Assembly: GCA_902776685.1 (NCBI GenBank)
Contig: CACYRB010000013.1
Span: 1-40,354 of the forward strand
Length of the DNA: 40,354 nt
Direction of reading: 5' to 3'
Source of the DNA: an uncultured Prevotellaceae bacterium
GTDB taxonomy: Bacteria > Bacteroidota > Bacteroidia > Bacteroidales > Bacteroidaceae
This document shows positions 24,114-30,901 of this stretch, piece after piece. Within the stretch, counting starts at the first letter, position 1, and each line of letters opens with the position of its first letter. The translations under genes were made by a program, and so were the position numbers. The notes under the pieces are model-generated. The model saw only the letters and a list, made by a program, of their open reading frames with translations, did not search any database and was not told the origin of the DNA.

Positions 24114-25160
24114 TTATTCTTCTTCCCATGCAGCCTGCTCTGCAGCAGCGATGATGTCTTCGCGGCTCATGTGCTGCATGCTGATGTCGGTCAGGTCGAA
24201 CTCGTCGTCTTCATAGGCTGACGGTCGCATCGAAGTTTCCTTGGTCGGTCTCTTGGCCTCGGCTTTGATGGTGTTGTCGGTCTCAGCCTTTGGTGTAGTA
24301 TCCGCCTCGAAATGGCTGATAACGATGAAGTCTTCGGCTTGTTCCGTCTCGGGCACAATCTGCACGGGTTCTTCCTCCATCTTCGTGCGGTCCGACTTGG
24401 CAGCAAACACGCTGTCGAGGAACTGCGGTTTGCGTTTGAGTTGTTCAAGAGTGAGCTTGGCGGCCTTCTGCTGGCTCTCTTTCTTGCTGTAGCCTTCGCC
24501 CGAACAACCTTCGATGCCTTCGAGCATGACGGTGTGGCAGAAGATAGGACTGCCTTTGTCGTCTTTCTTCTGGGTGTCAAGATGGAACTCCAATTTCACG
24601 CGGTTCTTCTGGCTCCATTCGAGCAGCTTCGACTTGAAGTTCACTTCCTTGTAGGCCACCTTGTCGATGTTGATCATCTGTGCCAGGATGCGCTTCTTCA
24701 TGAATCGCATGCAGGCATCGTAGCCACGGTCGAGGTAGATGGCACCCACAAGAGCCTCGAAAGCGTTTCCTCCCATGTAGCTGTTGTGCGATGTGCCCTT
24801 TCCGTTCGAGCGGACGAGAGAGTCGAGTCCCATCTCATGGGCCAGTCGGCCGAGTGTCTCACGCTGCACGAGTTTTGAGCGGGTGTTGGTCAGGAATCCC
24901 TCGCGCTTGCCGGGGAAGTGACGAAACACGATGTCGCCCACGGCGGCGTCGAGAATGGCATCGCCGAGAAACTCCAGACGTTCGTTGTTCAGGGGTTTCC
25001 CCTTGGCTGTGCGCTGTGCGGCACTTCGATGAAGAAGGGCTTGCTTGTAGAGTTCTATCTTTCGTGGATAGAACCCCATCATCTTGTATAAAGAAAGATA
25101 AAGCTCCTTTTCCTTTCGGAAGGGGAGCTTTATCTTGTCTATAATATTGTTATTCAACAT
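24114..25160 (-). CDS. rnc: Ribonuclease III with a long acidic C-terminal tail
   Basis: The 348-residue protein has the RNase III signature NERLEFLGDAILD at 59-71, with the second acidic site in NAFEALVGAI (E135), and a dsRNA-binding domain at about 173-245. It processes rRNA precursors and other structured RNAs. Residues 250-348 form an acidic, low-complexity tail (TEQAEDFIVISHFEADTT...), longer than the usual ~230-260-residue enzyme. The start is ATG 25160; the upstream frame to 25223 is inside fabF. It overlaps the fabF stop by 11 nt, consistent with coupled translation in the acpP-fabF-rnc operon. Confidence 0.93.
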   Translation of the reverse strand: MLNNNIIDKIKLPFRKEKELYLSLYKMMGFYPRKIELYKQALLHRSAAQRTAKGKPLNNERLEFLGDAILDAAVGDIVFRHFPGKREGFLTNTRSKLVQRETLGRLAHEMGLDSLVRSNGKGTSHNSYMGGNAFEALVGAIYLDRGYDACMRFMKKRILAQMINIDKVAYKEVNFKSKLLEWSQKNRVKLEFHLDTQKKDDKGSPIFCHTVMLEGIEGCSGEGYSKKESQQKAAKLTLEQLKRKPQFLDSVFAAKSDRTKMEEEPVQIVPETEQAEDFIVISHFEADTTPKAETDNTIKAEAKRPTKETSMRPSAYEDDEFDLTDISMQHMSREDIIAAAEQAAWEEE

Positions 25161-26412
25161 ACTTCTTGAAAACAACACTTGCGTTGTGGCCGCCGAAACC
25201 GAAGGTGTTGCTGATGGCAGCACGCACCTCGCGTTTCTGAGCCTTGTTGAACGTGAAGTTCATGCGGTAGTCGATGTCGGGGTCATCGTCGCCTTCGGCA
25301 TGATTGATGGTTGGCGGGACAATGTCGTCGCGGCAAGCCAGCACGCAAACCATGGCTTCGATGGCACCGGCGGCACCGAGCAGATGACCGGTCATCGATT
25401 TCGTTGACGAAATGTTCAGCTTGTAGGCTGCGTCGCCGAAGACCTCTTTAATAGCCTTGGCCTCAGAGATGTCGCCCACGTGTGTTGATGTACCGTGCAC
25501 GTTGATATAGTCGATATCTTCGGGTTTCAGACCGGCATCAGCGATGGCTGCCTGCATGACGAGCTTGGCACCGAGGCCTTCGGGGTGCGATGCGGTGATG
25601 TGATAGGCATCGGCACTCTCGCCTTCGCCCACCATCTCGGCATAAATCTTTGCACCACGAGCCTTGGCATGCTCCAGTTCCTCAAGGATGAGGCAACCGG
25701 CACCTTCGGCCATCACGAATCCGTCGCGCGAAGCACTGAACGGGCGCGAAGCACCTGCCGGGTCGTCATTGCGGGTGGAAAGAGCCTTCATGGCATTGAA
25801 ACCGCCAATGCCGCACATGCACATGGCACTCTCGGCACCACCGGCTAATATGGCATTGGCTTTGCCCAGACGCAGCAGGTTGAATGCCTGTGCCAGTGCG
25901 TTGCAGCTGGAGGCACATGCCGAGGTGGTCGTGAAGTTAGGACCGTGGAAACCGAAATGGATGGAGATGTGGCCGGAGGCAATGTCGGCAATCATCTTGG
26001 GAATGAAGAACGGAGAGAACTTCGGACCGTCGTCGATGTGCTGGCCGTAGTAGACCACCTCATCTTCGAAAGTCCTGATACCTCCGATACCCACGCCATA
26101 GACAACGCCGATGCGGTTCTTGTCTTCGGTCTCCAAGTCCATTCCGCTATCTTTGACAGCCTGGATGGCTGCAATCATGGCCACCTGTGTGTAGCGGTCA
26201 ATCTTGCGTGCTTCCTTGCGGTCGAGATATTCGTTTACGTCAAGGTTCTTGATTTCGCAACCGAAATGGGTCTTGCACTTTGAAGTATCGAACTGTGTAA
26301 TAGGACCTGCTCCGCTCACACCGGCGCAAAGGTTCTTCCAAGTCTCCTCGGGAGTGTTGCCCACGGGTGTAACCGCACCAAGTCCTGTTACTACTACTCT
26401 TTTTAATTCCAT
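25150..26412 (-). CDS. fabF: Beta-ketoacyl-ACP synthase II
   Basis: The 420-residue protein has all FabF landmarks: Cys166 in TSACASS, the first His in NVHGTSTHVGD (about 309), the second in KSMTGHLLGAAG (about 346), and NTFGFGGHNAS near the C-terminus. It elongates acyl chains in fatty acid synthesis, using the ACP encoded just upstream. It is the middle gene of acpP-fabF-rnc. The 122-bp gap to acpP holds an unusual long inverted repeat. Confidence 0.96.
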   Translation of the reverse strand: MELKRVVVTGLGAVTPVGNTPEETWKNLCAGVSGAGPITQFDTSKCKTHFGCEIKNLDVNEYLDRKEARKIDRYTQVAMIAAIQAVKDSGMDLETEDKNRIGVVYGVGIGGIRTFEDEVVYYGQHIDDGPKFSPFFIPKMIADIASGHISIHFGFHGPNFTTTSACASSCNALAQAFNLLRLGKANAILAGGAESAMCMCGIGGFNAMKALSTRNDDPAGASRPFSASRDGFVMAEGAGCLILEELEHAKARGAKIYAEMVGEGESADAYHITASHPEGLGAKLVMQAAIADAGLKPEDIDYINVHGTSTHVGDISEAKAIKEVFGDAAYKLNISSTKSMTGHLLGAAGAIEAMVCVLACRDDIVPPTINHAEGDDDPDIDYRMNFTFNKAQKREVRAAISNTFGFGGHNASVVFKKYVE

Positions 26413-26424
26413 TATTAAACTTTT

Positions 26425-26520
26425 AGTTGACGAGTTGACAAGTTGACGAGTTGACGAGTTGCTGCTGTTCTTTGTAAAAACAGCGACAGGTCAACTCGTC
26501 AACTTGTAAACTTGTCAACT
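26425..26520 (-). repeat. Octamer repeats forming a 29-bp hairpin between acpP and fabF
   Basis: Octamers of agttgacg/agttgaca type run from 26425. The 29-nt arm 26433-26461 pairs with 26492-26520 with only two mismatches. The loop contains a further short inverted repeat (gctg...cagc). A transcript from acpP through fabF would carry this structure just before the fabF start. Confidence 0.85.
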
Positions 26521-26534
26521 AAATCCTAAAAAAA

Positions 26535-26771
26535 TTATTTTGAATTTTCTTCGATGTAGGCAATGGCGTCACCAACGGTGGCAATCTTCTCAGCCTTGTC
26601 GTCGGGGATAGAGATACCAAATTCCTTCTCAAACTCCATAATCAGCTCTACGGTGTCAAGAGAGTCGGCACCAAGGTCGTTTGTGAAGCTTGCTTCGGGC
26701 TTTACTTCTGCTGCATCTACACCAAGTTTTTCTTCAATAATAGCAACTACTTTGCTTTCAATTTCTGACAT
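26535..26771 (-). CDS. acpP: Acyl carrier protein
   Basis: The 78-residue acidic protein has the phosphopantetheine site [10 protein letters not shown] near residues 34-43 (Ser37) and the usual four-helix length, starting [18 protein letters not shown]. It carries growing acyl chains in fatty acid synthesis. It is the first gene of acpP-fabF-rnc. A variant -7 box (TTCCTTTG, minus strand, 26824-26831) lies about 50 nt upstream. Confidence 0.97.
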   Translation of the reverse strand: MSEIESKVVAIIEEKLGVDAAEVKPEASFTNDLGADSLDTVELIMEFEKEFGISIPDDKAEKIATVGDAIAYIEENSK

Positions 26772-26880
26772 AATTTTAACTTTTTAAATATTAATAATGT
26801 TACTAATTTTTAAAATCCGGCTGCAAAGGAACAAATTTTTATTCATTCCTGCAAATATTTTCATCAAAAATACGCCCTTT

Positions 26881-26913
26881 GTTGCACAAACGTTGTTAGT
26901 TTGTGCAACTTTT
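26881..26913. promoter_or_regulatory. 11-bp inverted repeat between divergent acpP and DUF4254 promoters
   Basis: GTTGCACAAAC (26881-26891) and GTTTGTGCAAC (26899-26909) form a perfect stem with a 7-nt loop, followed by tttt. It could be a weak terminator blocking read-through or a dyad operator. It lies about 50 bp from each promoter box. Confidence 0.5.
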
Positions 26914-26934
26914 ACTTCCTTTTTCCCGTTTTCT

Positions 26935-26965
26935 TTTGTTTTTCAATTCTTTTTAATTATATTTG
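26935..26965 (+). promoter_or_regulatory. Promoter of the DUF4254-GT9 operon
   Basis: TTTG at 26935-26938 (-33 box) and TATATTTG at 26958-26965 (-7 box, followed by gca) are 19 nt apart, the classic Bacteroidetes layout. The leader is about 25 nt. Confidence 0.65.
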
Positions 26966-26995
26966 CACCATAAATCACTTAAATCTTAGATTGAT

Positions 26996-27604
26996 ATGAC
27001 TTTTACACAGTTGAGCAACCCCATTTTCGTACAAGCCATTCGCGACTATCATGTCACCGACAACGTAGACACGCCGATTGCCAACCCCTATGAAGAGGGA
27101 ACCATCGAGAACCGTCTTTACCTGAAGTGTTGGATTGACACCGTTCAGTGGCATTTCGAAGACATCATCCGCGACCCCGACATCGACCCGAAGGAGGCGT
27201 TGGTGCTGAAGCGCCGCATCGACCGCAGCAATCAAGACCGTACCGACCTGGTTGAGCAAATCGATACCTATTTCCGTCAACGCTACAGCGAGGTCACTCC
27301 GTTGCCCGATGCCACCATCAACACCGAGAGTCCGGCTTGGGCCATCGACCGTCTGAGCATCCTTGCCCTGAAGATCTGGCACATGCGCGAGCAGGCCGAG
27401 CGCACCGATGCCTCGTCCGAGCACCTTGAGCGTTGCCGCCAGAAGTTGGCTGTGCTCGAGGAGCAGCAGGTTGACCTCTCCACTGCCATCGACCAGTTGC
27501 TGGCCGACATCGAGGCTGGCCGAAAATACATGAAGGTGTATCGCCAGATGAAGATGTACAACGACCCGGCCACCAACCCGGTACTCTATAAAAAAGGAGA
27601 ATGA
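26996..27604 (+). CDS. DUF4254 domain protein
   Basis: The 202-residue all-helical, soluble protein matches DUF4254. Recognisable segments are FVQAIRDYHVTDNVDTPIANPYE, the central WIDTVQWHFEDIIRDPDIDP and SPAWAIDRLSILALKIWHM, and a coiled-coil-like C-terminal half. The family is generally found next to GT9 glycosyltransferases in Bacteroidales, as here, where the two genes overlap by ATGA. A role in LPS core or surface-glycan assembly is inferred from that linkage only. Confidence 0.88.
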   Translation: MTFTQLSNPIFVQAIRDYHVTDNVDTPIANPYEEGTIENRLYLKCWIDTVQWHFEDIIRDPDIDPKEALVLKRRIDRSNQDRTDLVEQIDTYFRQRYSEVTPLPDATINTESPAWAIDRLSILALKIWHMREQAERTDASSEHLERCRQKLAVLEEQQVDLSTAIDQLLADIEAGRKYMKVYRQMKMYNDPATNPVLYKKGE

Positions 27605-28644
27605 AGACCGAACATTTGCTAATCATCCGATTCTCTGCCATCGGTGATGTAGCTATGGCCGTACCGGTAGTAAAGGCATTGGCCGAGCAATATCCCCACC
27701 TGCGCATAACCTTCCTAAGTCGGCCGTTTGCGCGTCCGCTCTTTGAGGGGCTGGCGCCAAATGTCGGATTCATGGAGGCCGACATCAAAGGTGAGTATCG
27801 GGGAGTGAAGGGACTCAACAAGCTCTATCGTCGGCTCACGGCAAAGCAGTTCACGGCGATTGCCGACTTCCACAACATCCTGCGCTCCAACTATCTGCGT
27901 CTGCGTTTCAACCTCGGCATGTTCCGTGTGGAGCATATCAACAAGCACCGCTCGGGTAAGCGCCGTCTGACCTCACAAAGCAAAAAGCGGCTCGTGCAGC
28001 AGCCCACCACCTTCGAGAACTATGCCGACGTGCTGGCCCGATTGGGCTACCCGGTGAAGTTAGACGAAAAACTTGAAGTGCTCGTACCGGGGTTAGAGGG
28101 CAATCCTATAGACAGTTCGCCATTCCATGTGTCGCATGCGCCGGTCATCGGCGTGGCTCCGTTTGCAGCACATCGTGGAAAAATCTATCCGGAGGAAAAG
28201 ATGGAAAAAGTCTTAGACCTCCTCACCGCCCGCTGGCCGGGATGCAGGATTTATTTGTTCGGCGGCGGTGGAAAGGAGCGTGAGACCATGACGGAGTGGG
28301 CAGCAAAATATCTGCAGTGTACTCTTGCTTCCACTGTTGCAAAGGGACTGAAAGAGGAGTTGCAGCTCATGAGTCGGCTCAGCGTGATGCTCTCGATGGA
28401 CTCAGCCAACATGCACCTGGCCTCGCTCGCCGGCGTGCCCGTGGTCAGCGTGTGGGGAGCAACCCATCCCTATGCAGGGTTCCTCGGATGGGGACAGACG
28501 GCTGACAACTGTATACAGACCGACCTCGACTGCCGCCCGTGCAGCATCTATGGCAAGAAACCCTGTCAGCGCGGCGACTATGCCTGCCTCAATCTCATCA
28601 CCCCCAAGCAGATTGTTGACAAGCTGGAAATCTATCTGAAGTAG
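27601..28644 (+). CDS. Glycosyltransferase family 9 (heptosyltransferase-like)
   Basis: The 347-residue protein has the GT9 two-Rossmann layout: RFSAIGDVAMAVPVVKAL at the start, the central GVAPFAAHRGKIYPEEKM, FGGGGKERE, SMDSANMHLASLAGVPVVSVWGATHP for nucleotide-sugar binding, and a C-terminal CRPCSIYGKKPCQRGDYAC cysteine cluster. GT9 enzymes add heptose or related sugars to the LPS core at the cytoplasmic side of the membrane. It overlaps DUF4254 by 4 nt. The donor and acceptor cannot be read from the sequence. Confidence 0.9.
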   Translation: MKTEHLLIIRFSAIGDVAMAVPVVKALAEQYPHLRITFLSRPFARPLFEGLAPNVGFMEADIKGEYRGVKGLNKLYRRLTAKQFTAIADFHNILRSNYLRLRFNLGMFRVEHINKHRSGKRRLTSQSKKRLVQQPTTFENYADVLARLGYPVKLDEKLEVLVPGLEGNPIDSSPFHVSHAPVIGVAPFAAHRGKIYPEEKMEKVLDLLTARWPGCRIYLFGGGGKERETMTEWAAKYLQCTLASTVAKGLKEELQLMSRLSVMLSMDSANMHLASLAGVPVVSVWGATHPYAGFLGWGQTADNCIQTDLDCRPCSIYGKKPCQRGDYACLNLITPKQIVDKLEIYLK

Positions 28645-28685
28645 TATATATATAAATAAGGTATTATCGTAAAACAAGAAAGAAC

Positions 28686-28850
28686 ATGAAAAAGTACGTT
28701 TGTGATGTCTGTGGCTACGTTTACGACCCGCAGGCCGGCGACCCCGACAGCGGAATCGCCCCCGGAACACCGTTTGAGGAAATTCCCGACGATTGGGTAT
28801 GCCCACTTTGCGGTGTAGGTAAAGACGATTTCTCACCCGTGGAGGAATAA
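28686..28850 (+). CDS. Rubredoxin
   Basis: A 54-residue protein with CX2C twice: C6 and C9 ([12 protein letters not shown]) and C39 and C42 ([15 protein letters not shown]). This is the complete rubredoxin fold with its conserved aromatic residues and length. It binds one Fe and passes electrons, typically in oxygen or peroxide detoxification in anaerobes. It follows the GT9 gene by 41 bp with no separate promoter seen, and is followed by a terminator. Confidence 0.97.
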   Translation: MKKYVCDVCGYVYDPQAGDPDSGIAPGTPFEEIPDDWVCPLCGVGKDDFSPVEE

Positions 28851-28868
28851 TTTAAAACCCTTGATTTG

Positions 28869-28911
28869 TCGCATTTTTATCGTCAAACACGATGAAAATG
28901 CGATTTTTTAT
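28869..28911 (+). terminator. Terminator after rubredoxin
   Basis: A 15-bp stem with one mismatch (28869-28883 with 28889-28903) is followed by ttttttatttt. Confidence 0.85.
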
Positions 28912-28933
28912 TTTCTATTTCAATTTTTTCCCG

Positions 28934-28941
28934 TATCTTTG
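28934..28941 (+). promoter_or_regulatory. -7 box of the acyl-CoA hydrolase/transferase gene
   Basis: TATCTTTG followed by gca, 44 nt before ATG 28986 and directly after the upstream terminator. Confidence 0.7.
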
Positions 28942-28985
28942 CAAGCCGAAAAAATAAGTCAAATCCGACGTAAATTTTTTTAGTT

Positions 28986-30494
28986 ATGGCATTCAGAATT
29001 TTGACGGCCCTTGAGGCTGCAGAGATGATCAAGAACGGCGACATGATGGCGCTGAGTGGTTTCACCCCTAACGCCAATCCGAAAGCCATTTTCCGCGAAC
29101 TTTCTAAACGTGCCATCCGCCTTCACGAGGCTGGCGAAGAATTTCAGGTGGGCGTGCTCACCGGCGCTTCGTCGTGTCAGAGTGTGGAGGGTGACATGGC
29201 CAATGCCAAGGCCCTGAAGTTTCGCGCACCGTTTTCAACCAACAAGGATTTCCGCACCCACACCAACCTGGGCGAAGTCGACTACGAGGACATGCACCTC
29301 GGTCACATGGCCGAGCGCCTGCGCCGAGGATTCTACGGCGAAGTAGACTGGGCTGTCGTCGAGGTGAGCGACTACGAAGTGCGTGACGGCGAGTGCCGTG
29401 CCTATCTGACCTCGGCAGGCGGCATCGTCTCGACCATCGTGCGTCTGGCCAAGCGCGTCATTCTGGAACACAACCATTTCCACAACCCCAACTCGCGCTA
29501 CCTGCACGACACGTGGGAGCCGCGCGAGGTGTGGGAAGGCCGCGAGGTGATGGACATCCATTCGCCCTACGACCGCATCGGCAACGACTACGTCTCTATC
29601 GACCCGAACAAGATTGTGGGCGTCATCGAGAGCAACATTCCCGAAGAGGCCCGTGCCTTCAAGGACCCCGACGAGGAAATCATGAAGATAGGTCACAACG
29701 TGGCCGACCTGCTGGCCAACGATATGAAGCACGGCCGCATACCCAAGCAGTTCCTGCCCATTCAGAGTGGTGTAGGCACCACCGGCAACGCCGTGCTCAA
29801 GGCCCTCGGAACCAGTCCTCTCATTCCGCGCTTCAACGTCTATAGCGAGGTTGTTCAAGACGCCGCCATCGACTATATGCTCGAGGGTCGCATCGGCTAC
29901 GCCTCGGCAACAGCCATGACCGTGACGAACGAGGCTCTGATGAAGGTCTACGACAACATGGACTATTTCTCGAAGCACCTCACCATTCGCCAGAGCGAGA
30001 TAGCCAACTCGCCCGAGGTCATCCGCCGACTCGGCGTCATCGCCATCAACACACCGCTCGAGTGCGACCTCTACGGCAACGAGAACTCCAGCCACGTCTG
30101 CGGCTCGGCACTGATGAACGGCATCGGCGGCTCGTGCGACTACGAGCGCAACGGCTACATCTCCATCTTCACCACGCCCTCCACGGCTAAGGGTGGCACC
30201 ATCTCGGCCATCGTGCCCATGTGCTGCCACGTCGACTCTACCGAGCACGACGTCGACATCATCGCCACCGAGCAAGGCATTGCCGACCTCAGAGGAAAAG
30301 GCCCGTATCGCCGTGCACTGGAGGTCATCGAGAACTGTGCCCACCCCGACTACAAACCCCTGCTGCGCGACTACCTGAAGCACATCGCGCCGATGGGTCA
30401 CGAGCCCCAGCACATGCGGGCAGCCCTCGCCTTCCACGACACCTTCCTCCGCAAAGGCGACATGCGACTCACCGACTTCTCTGAATATCTCTAA
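28986..30494 (+). CDS. Acetyl-CoA hydrolase/CoA-transferase family protein
   Basis: The 502-residue protein matches the Ach1/ScpC/AarC family: an N-terminal MMALSGFTPNANPKAI segment, the catalytic-Glu region FNVYSEVVQDAAIDYM (about residue 285-295), and C-terminal SSHVCGSALMNGIGGSCDYERNGYISI and GTISAIVPMCCHVD glycine-rich loops. Enzymes of the family move CoA between acetate, succinate and propionate. In Bacteroidales a role in succinate, propionate or acetate energy metabolism is likely (inferred). It is a single-gene unit between two terminators. Confidence 0.88.
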   Translation: MAFRILTALEAAEMIKNGDMMALSGFTPNANPKAIFRELSKRAIRLHEAGEEFQVGVLTGASSCQSVEGDMANAKALKFRAPFSTNKDFRTHTNLGEVDYEDMHLGHMAERLRRGFYGEVDWAVVEVSDYEVRDGECRAYLTSAGGIVSTIVRLAKRVILEHNHFHNPNSRYLHDTWEPREVWEGREVMDIHSPYDRIGNDYVSIDPNKIVGVIESNIPEEARAFKDPDEEIMKIGHNVADLLANDMKHGRIPKQFLPIQSGVGTTGNAVLKALGTSPLIPRFNVYSEVVQDAAIDYMLEGRIGYASATAMTVTNEALMKVYDNMDYFSKHLTIRQSEIANSPEVIRRLGVIAINTPLECDLYGNENSSHVCGSALMNGIGGSCDYERNGYISIFTTPSTAKGGTISAIVPMCCHVDSTEHDVDIIATEQGIADLRGKGPYRRALEVIENCAHPDYKPLLRDYLKHIAPMGHEPQHMRAALAFHDTFLRKGDMRLTDFSEYL

Positions 30495-30545
30495 GCGAAA
30501 ATCGTCAAGAAAACGCAATATTGCAAGAAGTCCAAACGCAATAAT

Positions 30546-30588
30546 AAGAACGGAAATCAGGAAAATATCCTGGTTTCCGTTCTTTTAT
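30546..30588 (+). terminator. Terminator of the CoA-transferase gene
   Basis: A 16-bp stem (30546-30561 with 30569-30584, one mismatch) is followed by tttta. Confidence 0.85.
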
Positions 30589-30721
30589 TGCCTTAATTCA
30601 ACTTTAACACATCAGGCAAAACGATTTTCGTGATAAATGACTTATGCCAGTTGACGTGAGTGCTTTGGCAGACAGATGAAAACCTGTGTGCGGCTGATAA
30701 AACATCTTTTGCCTCAGTACT

Positions 30722-30780
30722 CCTTAGGGAGGACTGGAGTTTTCCTTAGGGAGGACGAGAGTTTTCCTTAGGGAGGACGG
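30722..30780. repeat. 22-bp tandem repeat, about 2.7 copies
   Basis: Units starting ccttagggaggac lie at 30722, 30744 and 30766 (last partial), differing at two positions. CCTTAGG is itself nearly palindromic. The rest of the 407-bp gap 30495-30901 holds the two terminators and no gene. Confidence 0.8.
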
Positions 30781-30839
30781 GGCGAAAGATAAAGTATTGT
30801 GCGACAGGGATTTTTGTTTTGCGTTGTAGGATGGAAAGA

Positions 30840-30877
30840 ATTGCGGCAGCGAAACGTGGTGGTTTCGCTGCCGCAAT
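30840..30877 (-). terminator. Terminator of the S46 operon
   Basis: A perfect 16-bp stem (30840-30855 with 30862-30877) with a 6-nt loop. The T-run on the minus strand (tcttt) is weak, so it may act as a stabilising end structure. Confidence 0.65.
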
Positions 30878-30901
30878 GGTTGTATTGGGGGGTGTGGAGT
30901 T

